This document shows positions 21,056-32,690 of a DNA stretch of 64,000 bases, piece after piece. Source of the DNA: Typhlomys cinereus (lineage: Eukaryota; Chordata; Mammalia; Rodentia; Platacanthomyidae); the NCBI GenBank assembly GCA_023101885.1, contig JALPQD010000143.1, positions 4,992,014 to 5,056,013 of the forward strand, given 5' to 3'. How positions within the stretch are numbered: position 1 is the stretch's first letter; every line of letters starts with the position of its first letter. A program made the position numbers and the translations under genes. The notes beneath the pieces are model-generated. The model did no database searches. It was not told the origin of the DNA and saw nothing but the letters and a program-made list of their open reading frames with translations.

Positions 21056-21684
21056 TTGCAAATAACTTACAGAGTCACAGGATGATCCAATTTTCTTGCA
21101 AAATTTTGTCAGTTTTGGAAATTATTTGGACTTCATCAGTTTCCAGGAGGTGTTGCAAATAGAGGACCCAAAGAATTCTTTCCTGCATTTGCAAGATTCC
21201 AGGGCAGAATGCATGCCAGGCTGCTTCCTGGACCAGTGACCAGTGTGATTTATTTTGCTGAGTAGTTTTTTTTTTTTTTTTACAAAACAATCAGCAGTTT
21301 AAGAGAGCATTTGCAAGCCACCACTTAATTTTTTTAAAAAAGTTGTTGCACAAGCAGACATGTAGTTTGCTTCATTTCCAGACTTTTTTTTTAAGCCACA
21401 AAAGCTCATTTATAACTTTCTTCTATATCAGCCCCCACAATTCCACAGTTAGGAAAGATGAAAGCAAACCTGTGGGGACCTGGAGGGCTATTCTTTAGAG
21501 ACACATGGTTACATTAAAAAAGAAAGCAATGGGTAAAAATATCCTGTTTAGAAAAAGGCTGGTGATTTATTTAATATACAGAAACATGACTAGAATCACA
21601 ATCACATACACTAGTCTGTTTACTTTGGGAAGAAGTATGGGAGCGTGTAAGGGGCAGAGAAGTGAAATTAGGGCTTAGAGGTTA
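21056..21684. other. Unique AT-rich stretch
   Basis: No gene recognised. T-runs at 21267-21281 and 21385-21393 could be old poly-A tails on the minus strand, but no element body is recognisable beside them. Confidence 0.4.
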
Positions 21685-21916
21685 AGAGAAGTGAGATGGC
21701 TTAGGGAGGGGTTAAGACTTTGCCTTGTAAGCAGAAGGTCCTGATTTAGGATCTCAGGTCTCATATACAAATGCCAGCCTAAAACAGAGGCAGCCTGCCC
21801 TTCCTGCTCTGGTGGGCGGAGCCTGGGAAATTCCAGAGCAAAGTAAAAAGGAGGTTGAAGCAATCCAGAATGATTCCCTAAGTTACCCTTGATCCTCCAC
21901 AGGGACACACAGTGCA

Positions 21917-21968
<52 letters not shown>
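21685..21968 (+). mobile_element. tRNA-derived SINE, older copy, with CT/CA tail
   Basis: 'agtgagatggcttagggagg' (A box), 'ggtcctgatttaggatctca' (B-box region), 'ctctggtgggcggagcctgg' and 'aaagtaaaaaggaggttgaa' match the SINE layout. The tail is unusual: (CT)n at 21919-21950 runs directly into (CA)n. Confidence 0.8.
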
Positions 21969-22689
21969 AATAGAAAGGCGAATTTATTCATTTTACTTTT
22001 TATCGTTCTATGGTATTCAAAGCATTTGCTGAGATATATGAATGTGTTATTCATGTTTTAAGAGTTTTTAAAGATTGACTAAGTCTCATTCACACTGGGT
22101 AAAATGCCATTTTTATGACTCGATTTTTTTTTTGGCTGCGTCATGTACCAGAGCTCAGAGAGGAAATGAAATAGTTAAACCGTCTAGGTCATTTTTAAAC
22201 GCCTGGATTCTTGCACCAAGCAATCAAAGCCCGCTTCTCCCTTGGGCACACAGGTCCTGCGCTGCCTGCAGAGCGCATTGCTTCGCAAGGAGGAGGCAAC
22301 AGGTCACAAGTGGTTTGCACGATGCTGCCTAACGGGGAGAAACTACCAGCGCTCTGCCAGCACTGTGGGCTCAGCTGGTTCCAAGTGCCCCCGTCTGTGT
22401 TAGGTTGGCCTGTGGTAGAGCTGTAGGTGACCAATCCGAGTTGAATGAGCAGTGCCCTGGCACACAGAGAGCATAGAAGCGAATGTCACACTGATTCGAA
22501 CAAGGAAAAGGTTCGTCTGAAGGAACAGGAAACGGGTTGCGAGGGAACGGGCCAGGCTGTCTTTCTGGAATCATCTGCTGTCAGAAGCTCTGTGCTCGCT
22601 CCTTTTGATGTCTTACTTTCTGCCCATGTCTGTCTCTAAGCCACACTTCACGTTAGAGCGCTCTGCTCTGGTCTCAGGGCGCAGAGATC
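21969..22689. other. Unique stretch with modest CpG content
   Basis: 22165-22400 holds about nine CpGs, more than its surroundings but below island density. Overlapping frames of 71-85 codons on both strands have no recognisable motif. No repeat is recognised. Confidence 0.4.
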
Positions 22690-22975
22690 CCCTCTTTTCC
22701 TCTCTCTCTCCATTCTTCTTCCCTCCCTTTTTCCTCCCTCCCTCCCTCCGTCCCTCCCTTCCTCTCTCCCTTCTTCCCTCCTTTTTCCTTCCCTCCCTCT
22801 CTCCCTCCTTCTTTCCGTCTGTCTCTCCCTCCTTCCCTCCCTTTTTCCTCCCTTCCTCCCCCTTCCTCTCCCTTCCTTCCTTCCTTCCTTCCTTCCTTCC
22901 TTCCTTCCTTCCTTCCTCTCTCCTTCCCCTTTTTTCCTCTTCCCCCTCTCTTCTTCCCTTCTTCACTGTCTCTCA
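22690..22975. repeat. Long polypyrimidine tract with (CCTT)n core
   Basis: Nearly 290 bp consist almost only of C and T, with a regular (CCTT)n core of about ten units near 22873-22915. Such tracts can form triplex DNA. The Ser/Leu/Pro and Lys/Glu/Gly-rich frames over it (up to 160 codons) are artefacts of composition. Confidence 0.95.
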
Positions 22976-23817
22976 CCTGCTTCAAGAACAAGTTCTGGTC
23001 ATGTTCTCATACACTCACATTGGGCTCTGTTATAGAAAGGACATATGGAATAATACTGTTTTATTTTCTGGGGCTAGAGAAAGTTGATCACTTGGTCATA
23101 TCTAGTAATTGGATATTTATTTATTGCTTCTTTGTGTTCTTTTCCTAAAATTGGTTCTGAGAGTCGTAAACTTTTGGGTTCAGGCTGGAGCAAGACTTGC
23201 TAGAGGACTCTGGGGATGGGCTGGAGAGATCCCCTCCTTCATCAGCTGCCCCTCTCTTTGGAGGAAGAGCTTATTTCCCCTGTGTAGATTGCCATGGGAG
23301 ACCCGGGAGAGTATCAATGGGCAAATGCTTTAGAAGGTGTTCCTGCTATCAGGCACTGAAAACAGGCATAAGCCATGACGAATCACCCAGTCATTCTCCC
23401 TCGTATGGCATAGGATTCAGACCTTCAGCAAAGTGCTTATAAAATTCCCCATTTCACACCTTAAAAGGACTTCAACTTGCAGAAAGTGTATATGAAAGTT
23501 ATAGTTCAGGAAGTTGCAATATAAAAATACAACGTGGAAATGAAAAGAAGCAGGGCTGTTATAAAAACACTATCCTCAAGGCTGAAGTGAAATAGCAGCT
23601 GATGTCACACAGCACGCTTGTCTGGACCTGGCTTGCTTCCCCTGAGAAGACCCTCCACTCTCCCCCGGCCAGCAGCCAGCCCTGTGTACATGGAGTAGAT
23701 CCATGTGTGACGCCAAACACTGGGCGAGACCTGGAGAACCCATGACAAGGGTTTCATTCTTGAGATATGCCCTAAAATACCCAGACACACATCACATTCA
23801 TTCATGAAGCATACCTA
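22976..23817. other. Unique stretch, no gene seen
   Basis: Open frames of 66-81 codons on both strands lack recognisable features. No clear repeat was recognised. Confidence 0.4.
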
Positions 23818-24159
23818 TATTTATCTATCACACACACACGCACACATGCATCACATACTTGCACTCACACTTACACATCACATACATGCCTTTGCACATC
23901 ACAGTGTGTACACTACACTTGCACTTTACACATATACATCTCACATCACACACACAATTGCACATCACATAATGCAATACACATATACACTTATATATCT
24001 CTCACACACATGTAAATACACACTTACACTTCACCCGCACACTTGAACATCACACATACACGTGTGCATTAAACATACACACTTGAACATTTACAGATAT
24101 GCAAGCACATATTCACATACACATCACACAAACTTAAGCATCACATTCAGAGAGAATCA

Positions 24160-24160
<1 letters not shown>
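23818..24160. repeat. Diffuse CA-rich satellite-like region
   Basis: Irregular repeats of ACAC, CATCACA and TACACTT words extend over about 340 bp, with 'gcacatcaca' and 'acacttgaacat' words recurring. It looks like a decayed minisatellite or an expanded SINE tail. The His/Thr-rich frame over it is not a gene. Confidence 0.8.

Positions 24161-24163
<3 letters not shown>

Positions 24164-24210
<47 letters not shown>
24164..24210. repeat. (GA)n microsatellite
   Basis: A pure GA array of about 46 bp, directly after a short duplicated phrase 'atcacattcagagag' (24140-24154 and 24155-24169). Confidence 0.93.
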
Positions 24211-24212
<2 letters not shown>

Positions 24213-25499
24213 TTATATCTTTGTTTCTTCTTGTTCTCTTTTACTCTCATCTTCATTTGTACTCCTGAATCCCCAAATTATCTACACTGATTAACTCATG
24301 GTTTTCTAAAAGGCAGTTGGCCATTCTACATTAAAAGGCTTCTGGACCAAACTAATTCTTTTGTTAAGGAAGCTTGAGAGGCCCACAGAACTCATTCCTG
24401 TAGTCACATTGAGTCCTCTTTCATGCTGTTACAACTTTAGCAATTTTAACCTTTCAGTTAGTGTGCCCCAGATATATTTGGCCCCAAAGCTCTTTGTTTC
24501 TTTATAAGAGATTCATGAAAATATTGTGTTAAAAGGTTCTAGATTTAAGATCTTCAAAACAGACAACAATGAAAGCATATTTCTTTCTGCATATTTGAAT
24601 GAGAAGCACATTCTTGGACTGTTTTATTTTCCAGGTATTAAAAAACTCTTCTTATTTTAAGACAACAAACTGGTTTCCACTTTTTCAAGAGACCTATGTC
24701 AGTCTATTTTTTAAAATATCCACTACATGAAGAAGTTATGGTTATTTACTATTTATTCCCTTCCTTCAAATGACTCTCATCGAAAGTAATTTTAAAAACT
24801 GTTTTCATCTTTTCATTTATGCTTGGGTAGTGCCTCACCATGTATGAAGTATTTTCACATTCATTATCTTATTGATTGTTATGAAGACGTTTTAAACAAC
24901 CTTGCAAATAGTATTTAAAAATCATTAGAGCCATTAATATTCTATTTAGTCTGCAAGATTTTGAAATAGCTGACGCATCCATATCACAGAAAGGAGAGAA
25001 TACAAAATTTTGCTTGTAGCAAAAGTGCTTAGAGCTTTTACATAAACACAGAGTTCCTGACAATGAAAAGAGGAAAGAAGACCTTGGAAGGATTGTTTAT
25101 TCTAGATATTGTTACAAATACCTAGTAAAAACCTTAGATTGTGATCTTGCTGCTTTCAAGGACTTCTGTGTATCTTCTAAGATTATGAGACTTAAGTCAG
25201 CACATTCATTAGTAATTTTCAGTAGGTCAGGATCTCAATCAGAACAGTCTTTTGTTGGTTACCATTAAGTTACCTGTAAGCTTTTCAGAGAAACTATTAT
25301 TTTTATAGTTGACTTAATTGTTTTCTTTTCCTGGTTTCTACAAGGAATAAGACATATTTTTGAAATGGCCTCATGAAGTAACAGGTGCATTTGAGGATGG
25401 AAAAAGTCCTGAGTGGCCACAATAGGAGAAGGCAGCAATACAGGCCCCAGTTTGTGACTGGAATCTTAAGAGACTCTCAATGGTAGAGGGCCTTCGACA
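24211..25499. other. Unique AT-rich sequence, no gene seen
   Basis: More than 1.2 kb with no recognised repeat, no CpG cluster and only short open frames (64 codons at 24869-25063). Confidence 0.45.
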
Positions 25500-25720
25500 G
25501 AGAAGATAATGGAGCTGGCCGAGAACGGAAAGAGGAGTAGGGGGCGCACTGGAGCGCAGGTGCACGGCGAGTACTTCTGCTGGTCCTGCTCAGAACCAGG
25601 GACAGCGCCATGTAGTGGGCACAAGGCGGTAGGATCAGAAGACGCGTGTTTGCAAGATGAAGCAGGTGCGCGTGCGCAGGGAGGTCCTGAATGAGGGAGG
25701 TTTGCAGTACAAAGAGGCAG
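25500..25720. promoter_or_regulatory. CpG cluster below island length
   Basis: About 13 CpGs lie within roughly 200 bp, including 'gtgcgcgtgcgc' (25665-25676) and 'gaagacgcgtg'. It contains a partial CTCF-like match. No repeat family is recognised. It is weaker than the 18.2-kb island. Confidence 0.4.
25531..25552 (+). promoter_or_regulatory. Partial CTCF-like motif
   Basis: GGAGTAGGGGGCGCAC matches about 13 of 16 core positions; the first two C residues are replaced by G. It lies in a CpG cluster. Weak evidence. Confidence 0.3.
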
Positions 25721-25814
25721 GTGTCTGGCAGGCGTGGCAGTACTGTTTCCTGAAAGGAAGCACTAGAAAATGGCCGGTTTCCGGGAAAATGAAAAGTTTC
25801 TTACTGAAAAGTTG

Positions 25815-25839
25815 ATTTTTTTAAAAAAATATTTTATTT

Positions 25840-25876
<37 letters not shown>

Positions 25877-26100
25877 TAGAGGGCACTATGCGTCCTTGTG
25901 GAGAGCCAAGGGTGACTTCGGGAATCATCCTGGATTGCTTCTACCTCCTTCTTGCTTCACTCTGGGATTTTCTAGGCCTCTCCAACCAGGGCCAGAAGTT
26001 CAGGACACTGCCATTTCTGATTGGCATTTATACATGGGACCTGGGGTCTTCTGCTTGCGAAAATGAGTCTTAATTCCTGAGCCATCTCTCCAGCCTGAAA
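25815..26100 (-). mobile_element. tRNA-derived SINE, older copy, minus strand
   Basis: A T/A-rich left end (minus-strand tail) is followed by (TG)n at 25841-25875, 'agagccaagggtgacttcgg', 'gcttctacctccttcttgct', 'ggcatttatacatgggacct' and finally 'cctgagccatctctccagcc', the reverse complement of the SINE head. Confidence 0.82.
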
Positions 26101-26299
26101 AGTTGAATTTTAAGTACTGTTAAGCATATATCTGTGTAGGAGGAATGAGCTCAGAAGAAAAGTTGGGGTTCAGGTTAGCTATAAATTCAAGGAGATAAAA
26201 ATGAAAATGGCATAATTAAGCGAGCAGAGCTAAGTGTGGAATGATTCCTTTTATGATTCAAGGATCTAGAGACGTGTTTTCCTTCTGACTGTTATTCTT

Positions 26300-26560
26300 T
26301 GGTGATTACAACAAACTTATTTTATTTTTATATCTTAATCCCCAATCTCACCACCCTCCTCTTCTCAATATAGCCCTTCTTCTTTCCTGCCAGTCTTTCT
26401 CCTAATTTTCTTGTTCCTTTGCATGAGCGACCCATTGACTTTCATCTGGGTTGCCTCTGACGGCATGTGCTGGGGCGGGAATCATATAGCAGTGAGTACA
26501 ACATTGAAGAAAGCATCCCCCCCACATCAGGATTAGCTCCCATCAGCTAATGTCGAAAGT
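26300..26560 (+). repeat. Old rodent interspersed repeat R1
   Basis: Pyrimidine-rich 'tcaccaccctcctcttctca', then 'ctttcatctgggttgcctct', 'ggcatgtgctggggcgggaa' and 'aagaaagcatcccccccaca' closely follow the copy at 56610-56900 in order. Confidence 0.5.
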
Positions 26561-27020
26561 GTTTTGGGCAGGGTGGAAGGCAGCTTGGTGGCTTATACCA
26601 AGGGCCTTGGTCTCAGGCCCTTGTTTTCTTCCTCCCATGTGTCTTGGCATTTCCAGCTGTCCCTGGATATCGCCAGAACTGTTTCCTACACACCCACTGT
26701 GGTGACGCTGCCGTAAAGCTGAAATTCCGAATTGTGGCATCATAATCACTTTCATGGAACCAGAATGGGGTTGTGATGACGTCACTGCAGGGCAGAACAG
26801 AAGGATTGGGCAGTTTCTGTGCAGAATATGTTTCAGATACAATTTGCTCTGGGGAGGGGGTTGGGGCATAGAGATCGGTTGTTTTTGCTGACACAGGAAA
26901 AATTCCCCACAACCGATCTTGCAAAATATTTTCACTCATTGTGCCTATGCCAAACTTGTGATGTTTCTGGAAAATAAAGTATTTATTCACTGAAACTTGC
27001 ATAGAGATGGGAATCTTCAA
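26543..27020 (-). other. Two overlapping open frames, coding status doubtful
   Basis: Two minus-strand frames (130 codons at 26543-26935 and 135 codons at 26613-27020) overlap in different frames. Neither translation shows a signal peptide, membrane segment or domain that I recognise. I found no convincing splice or start evidence, so chance is the default reading. A palindromic CRE lies inside. Confidence 0.2.
26777..26784. promoter_or_regulatory. Palindromic CRE (TGACGTCA)
   Basis: A full TGACGTCA octamer, the consensus for CREB/ATF proteins, extended to GTGATGACGTCACTG. A CpG-containing full site is uncommon in mammalian intergenic DNA, but one 8-mer alone is weak evidence for function. 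Confidence 0.4.
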
Positions 27021-28639
27021 CTTCGATCAGTGCCTGAAAATTGATAAAAAATGTTTTGCTGATATTTGTAAGGTCTGAGAATTACAATATACTTGGAAGT
27101 TGAAGTTTCAGTTATTTTTTTTCTGAATTCTTTTGAAGCTAAATTTAACTTTGGTTAAATGGAAACAATGCAAACAAATTCTTTGGGTTAACTGCCCTCT
27201 CTGGGTTCGTAGTGATCCTTCCCTTTGCCATATTCTTGCAACACAGTCCTGTTTTTAGTATTTGAGTCAATTTATATTTATCAAGCTTTTATTTTCCTTT
27301 TGAGAAGTGCATTTTGCTCCTGTTTTGTGACATAATGGTCTCTCCATGGACACTGTAGCTGAATAGTTAACAGTTTTCCATGGTATTGAGCATATTTTAT
27401 GCATCAGTCGTTGTACCCATCCTTGGCTGGCTCTTTTGAGGCACATGGTGGTCCTATCCCTGGAAGAGGGTGTCTGTCTGCACCTGATTTATGAGGTGAA
27501 GGAAATGCTCTCATTGGACAGGCTGTGGGATCCATGACCTGAGCTTACCTTGCAATCCTGATAGATATCAAAGTGGAATCAGCAGGAATTAAATCAGGCT
27601 GGGTCAAGAGGGGATCTTAGAAAAGCTGAAACCAAGTCAAGTTTATTATAGAATCTAATCCCTTATATATCATGAAACAGTGGGTGACGTCTGTAAACTG
27701 TGCAGAGTGATGATGTCAATAGTGGCAGACAGATTACAGGTGCAAGGTCAATAATAGGTAGGGCCACCACCAACAATACGGCCCTGCCAATCCTTAAACA
27801 TAATACTATGCCCTAATGGCCCCATTCATTGTGGGGAAAGAACAGGCTGCTGATATGTACAAAGATCAAAGATGTAGCTCTGTGCACATCCTTTAAATGT
27901 GCTTATTAATGTCTAGATGGCTTCCAAAGAACAAGAAGAAATATGTAAAAAACACCTTTTTCCTAGACCCCATTTCAAGACAGGACAAGATCCATCCCTG
28001 CCCTTGTGGGAAAGTCAACAGGAGTCAGCCTACAACTAGGCTGGCATAGGAGGCACACTGCAACTGAGACCAGGAGGAATGCCCTTGGCATCTGACTTCT
28101 CGAGCTTGAGTGTACCCTACGCAGGCCTCTGAGAGCTCATTGCCTCATGGTTGTTTCTGAGAAATTGCCAATGGAGTTTTTGGACGACATAACTAACATC
28201 ATGACTGGAGATCTTTGCTGACAGCTTGTTTTTGCAGAACTGTCCTAACATCTGACTGTACATTGAAATTTGGCCAGAATGTTTAGAGTTAGCATGCAGC
28301 TCATGAGAGAGCTATATTCATTTCTCATTTTTCTACTTTTGGAAATTTTTTTCTCCAAAGATACCTATGTTATGGAAAACAGATATGTGGTCCAGTAGAT
28401 TGAACGGAATATTTTCTGTGTTATAATTTCTGCATAACACTAGATAAACATCTTCAAAAATATGAGGCTGGTGAACCCAGGTTTTCCTTATTTGTGGCTT
28501 ATGTTTTCTGGCTGTTCTTTCATTTCTTGTCTTTTAGTGTTTTTTAAGGCTGTGTTTTCACCTGAATCTTGGAGGTGATTCATTACTGGGGAGCCATTAC
28601 TGTGTTTATTCCTGGGGAGGAGGGAGAGGGGGAGCCAGG
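27021..28639. other. Unique sequence, no gene seen
   Basis: About 1.6 kb with no open frame above 60 codons and no repeat that I can name. Composition is ordinary. Confidence 0.45.
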
Positions 28640-28775
28640 GAAGGCAGGGCCTCCTCTGTTGCTCTGGCTACCCGGGAACTCATCATGTGGACAAGGCTGG
28701 CTTTGAACATGGAAGATCTTCCTGCTTCTGTTTTCCCACTGCAGGGACCCAGATCTGCTCAACGTGCCCAGCTAA
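28640..28775 (-). repeat. B1-like SINE fragment, minus strand
   Basis: 'tctggctacccgggaactca', 'ggacaaggctggctttgaac' and 'aagatcttcctgcttctgtt' resemble the reverse complement of the 7SL-derived B1 SINE (compare 'aggctggccttgaactc'). Confidence 0.55.
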
Positions 28776-28794
28776 TGGGTATTGATTGATTAAT

Positions 28795-28870
28795 TTTGTG
28801 TTGGTAATTAATGTAGGATCTCAGGCATGCAAGGCAAGCACTCTATTACCTCTGAACTATATTTCCAGTA
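28795..28870 (-). repeat. ID-like SINE fragment, minus strand
   Basis: 'catgcaaggcaagcactcta' followed by 'ttacctctgaactatatttc' matches the reverse complement of an ID element ('gcaagcgctctaccactgagctacatcccc'). Confidence 0.6.
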
Positions 28871-28879
28871 CCCCCATCC

Positions 28880-29000
28880 CCTCACTTTGGATAGGGGCTC
28901 TTGTAGCCCCACAGGGCATCAGTCTCACTGTGTAACCTTCTGACCTGTCTCCATCCCAAGTGCTGGGACTGCAAGCGCGATCTGTGGTTGACGTGGTGCT
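28880..29000 (-). repeat. B1-like SINE fragment, minus strand
   Basis: 'ggcatcagtctcactgtgta' and 'cccaagtgctgggactgcaa' are B1 landmarks in reverse. With the ID-like and first B1-like pieces this makes a cluster of three old SINE fragments in one orientation, which may include a composite B4 copy. Confidence 0.6.
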
Positions 29001-29019
29001 GGGGATTATGCATGCTAGA

Positions 29020-29103
29020 GCATGGCTCTCGGAGATTTCCTTGATGGATGTGGGAAGATCCAGCTGATAGTGGCTAGAACTGTTCCCCTGGAAGGTGGGA
29101 AAT

Positions 29104-29149
<46 letters not shown>

Positions 29150-29230
29150 AATGCTGTTAACTTCCTGTCATAATGGACAGTAAACTGGAGTAAAACTCCT
29201 ATTCGCCTAAATTGTTTGGTTCGTGCATTC
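29020..29230 (+). mobile_element. Family A-like LTR fragment with GA array
   Basis: 'gatggatgtgggaagatcca', 'gctgatagtggctagaactg', then a GA-rich array (29104-29150), then 'ggacagtaaactggagtaaa' follow parts of the family A LTR body. Ends are lost. Confidence 0.45.
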
Positions 29231-32200
29231 ATGTATTCATTTCAGGAATGGAAATTTGAAACTAAGTCACAATCATTTTGAATTTTTTCTTTTCATATTA
29301 AAACTTTTTTAACCTTTGTGTCTCTTACATTTGAATTAAAAAATCTTATCTTTTCCTTCTGCCTTCTTAATTTGATCTTTGAGTTTATGAATATATAACC
29401 CAGCATTTCCCACCCAGTTCATCTAATAATTTAAAATTTAAACTGCTGTATTCTTACCCTTATTATATTTAGTGGGCTCTCTTTTAGGACTTCTATTTTG
29501 TTTCCTGTTACGAATCCTTCTCTTGTTTTCTGAAGATGTAATGCCATGCTTGTTCAAGATTCTTTGTGATTTCTTCTATGTCCACTTCAAAAGCATTCCT
29601 GTTGTTCTTTTTATAATAGTTGTGTTGCTCAGGCATCTGGATATTTGTAGTCTATGCTTTATCTTCTCTGTTCTGGGTTTGGGGAAGAATTAAAGGTATT
29701 ATGCAAACCTGTGTCCGGTCTGGTATGCTTAACTAGAAGAAAAAAATGTATTGTAATGGACTTGTGTTCAAAGATCGGGATGGTATAGACTGGATAGTTT
29801 ATAAAGAAGTTCACTTGACTCGTGGTCCTGGAGCTGATGTGCCCAGTAGCACAGCAACAACCCTTGCCAAGGCATCCATGTGGTGCTATCCTATATGGGA
29901 GGAGAGAGGCAAGAGGGAGAGAAGAACAAAGGAACAATTTGGGCCCGACTTGCTTTTCAAGCAAGCTGACTCTCTTGCTACTTACTCACATGCTTAACAG
30001 TGACAGCAATACATTCCCGATGGCAGGACTTGCATGACCTGCTTCTCTCTGTTGCAATGAGGATCAAGCACAGCACAGCAGTGCACGTCATAGATGTCAC
30101 GTAGCCTCCTCCAATTTTTCATGGTTAAATTTTTTTTTAAACGTTCAAGGTGAAACAGTCCTGGTAGGAGCTGGTGTGGGATCTTGGAAGAGAATATTGA
30201 GGAACGAAAGCTCCAGGTCACCCCTACTCATCTCCATGAAAATGATGTCTACTAAGTCAGGCGTGGCCCGGAGGCCAGGACTAGGAAGGATTTCTGCAAT
30301 GACATGCCAGGCAAAGCTCATCCTCAATCAGGGCTTGGGAGAGACAAAGCAGAGTTTTGGAGCTTCTCTCTGGCTTGGCCTGCAGGGACCCCCTCTTCCA
30401 GCTCCCCCTGCGTCTTGCTGGTCTTTGTAATGGCGGTTATAGAAATCCTTTAATGATCACAACATCTCCATAGTTAATTGGGAAAGGAAGTAGGTACCAT
30501 CTTGGCAGCCCTTTCTGTTTTTTCCTCACAATACTCTCATGAAATGACTGTCTTGGCCTCTGGAGTTCCCGAAAGGTCGGGGTCATACTTTGCTTATGCT
30601 CCTCTGCTTGTTCCTGTCCTTATTTTGTAGTCGTCTTCCCTGTGATGTAGGATTTAGGTTTTCCAGCAATTCTGAAATAATATGGTGCAAGCTTATTTTC
30701 TTCTCACGCACTGGATGCTGACGAGTGCTGTAGACCAGGAAGGGGGCTCTGCTTCATAGAACTCGGTCTCTTTCCACTTCACATCTCTGTCAACCCTCTG
30801 ATGTAGTCCAAGAAGGCGACACTCCCTCCCACATGGCAAGTGAAAGGCAGGAATGAAGGATTAGCAGAGGATAGAATCCAGATGTTTCCTGATGGAGTTT
30901 CCAAGAAGCTGTTCCATCAGTTGGTCTTTACATGGAAGCCGTAACTTCATTACTCAAGACCTTCAAGAGAAATCTGTACTATGGTCAGCCACTTGCTCAG
31001 CTAAATAATCTACAATAACCCAAAAGAGTGAGACTAGATGATGGGTATAGCCATCAGTCTCTAATACATCTTTCTTCCTTAATTTATCTTGTCTTCCTTT
31101 TTTCTTTTGTTCCCTCCTTTATTTCATCCTTCCCCTCATGTTATTTACTGCCCAGTGTACACTAGGGGCTGCAATAAATGTTTTATGATCTCACTAGTTT
31201 AACCTGCATTGCCATCATTTATCTGGAGGATACTGATCCTTTACTGTGCTATGAGGAAATCTCAGGGAGGAAAGTACAGGGTAGTTGTAGAAGTTATATT
31301 TGATGTATGAAAACGGTTCTCTATTTTTCAGATAAAGAAACAGATTCAAGGAAACCATGCTAAAGATTTAGGATGAAGTCTGCTTCTGCAACGTACTAGG
31401 CAGTTATAGATGTTAAACATTTATTCATTCACCAAACGTGTCAAGAACTCTGTCCACTCCTAGAAATCAGTCATAAACAGAACACAATCCCTCCTTCAAC
31501 TTGACTAGAGATTGTAACCTGGCAGAGTAGCTAGGGAGATAAATCAGCAACAGAAGGAATGTTTGTACTGCCTTGGGATAAGTGTGGAGCCTCGCTTTCC
31601 CCTCCTAGACCACAACACATCGTGAACAGAACAAAGCAAAAATCTTCCTTTTGCTATGTAGTGCTTCTCAGTGCAGCAAGGATTGTCCAAGATTAAGATC
31701 CAAATAGAAAGATTAGGGACGTCCCAGAAAAGGGTAGGTAACTCATTGAGGCAGAATAGTTTTAAGGGGAAGAGATTAGTGTGACCAAAGGATTGCTGAC
31801 ATGTAAAAATGGAAGTGGTCTACAATAGTTGAAGAGTCTGTGTTGTTGTGGATTAAAAATTTTAGATTTATAGCAGGGAGCATTCATGCATGAAGTAAGT
31901 GAACAAGGTGTTTCAGGAATCAGCGCAGCAGGAGCAGGGGCCGTTTAACATGTAAGCATCAGACTGTTGACAACAAAAAAAGAAGTGACTGGTAGATCTA
32001 GACTCCTTTGACATAACCTTATCCAGAACAGTACTGCCATTCTTGAACTTACCTCAGGTATCAAATAGCAGCAGGAAATGTAGACCTCACAGTTGCCTTC
32101 CAAGTAGAAGGAATCCATAGAATTTATGCAAACTATCTTACTACCCTTTAAGCATAGTCTTCGAGAGTTTCTAATCACACTTCTCCTTTTATTTCACTGA

Positions 32201-32334
32201 TCAGAATATTTTCATACAAATTCATTTGTGTGCAAAGGAACTGGAAAAGCTAACATTTTGTGTGAGAAGGTGATTTTCTAAGTTAATAGATTATTGCTTT
32301 GTAATTAACAGGGTGGAAACTATTCTAGTTGATG
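29231..32334. other. Mostly unique sequence, no gene seen
   Basis: No host exon is recognised. 29735-30000 has LTR-like order but is too diverged to call. 31420-31580 ('atttattcattcaccaaacg', 'aaacagaacacaatccctcc') resembles an L2/MIR-type remnant. Frames of 60-101 codons overlap on both strands near 29.7-30.4 kb and are probably chance. Confidence 0.4.
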
Positions 32335-32690
32335 TTCTATTGCTGTGATAAAATACTCTGACTTAAGCAATTTAAAGGAGAACAGGTTTGTTACTTTGGC
32401 TTATGGTTCCAGAGGAGATTGTGGGAACATCATGTTGAAGAACACATGGCATCGGGCAGAGAAGGCATGGTAGCAGAAACAAGAGGTCAGCTGTTACTCT
32501 GTAGTCAAAAGGAAGGAGAGAGAGAGCAGGGTCAAACTATCAAACCTGAGGCTTCCTGAAGAAAGGCTCCACTTCCTAAAAGTTCCATACTCTTCATGAG
32601 CAACATCCCCAGCTAAGGATCAAGTATTCAAATATGTAAACCTGTGGGGGATAATCCATTTTCAAACCATATTCAGAAACCAGATCTAAT
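32335..32690 (-). mobile_element. MaLR-like LTR, minus strand
   Basis: 'gatgttctattgctgtgata', 'aaatactctgacttaagcaa', 'ggcttatggttccagaggag' and near the right end 'tccattttcaaaccatattc' give the reverse order of a MaLR LTR. No clean 5-bp duplication is seen. Confidence 0.6.

Noticed and set aside
21267..21281. T-runs considered as poly-A tails of processed pseudogenes on the minus strand
   Set aside because: No recognisable gene-derived body adjoins them and no target duplication was found.
22605..23087. A 160-codon plus frame and overlapping 105-117 codon minus frames
   Set aside because: They are translations of a polypyrimidine/polypurine tract (Ser/Leu/Pro or Lys/Glu/Gly runs), open in several frames because the tract lacks stop codons.
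23804..24268. His/Thr-rich frames considered as a small secreted or metal-binding peptide
   Set aside because: They are read from CA-rich and GA repeats and lack a consistent coding frame.
25876..25892. Possible CTCF-like motif in a SINE (atagagggcactatg)
   Set aside because: The first half of the core does not match, and other copies of the SINE do not show it.
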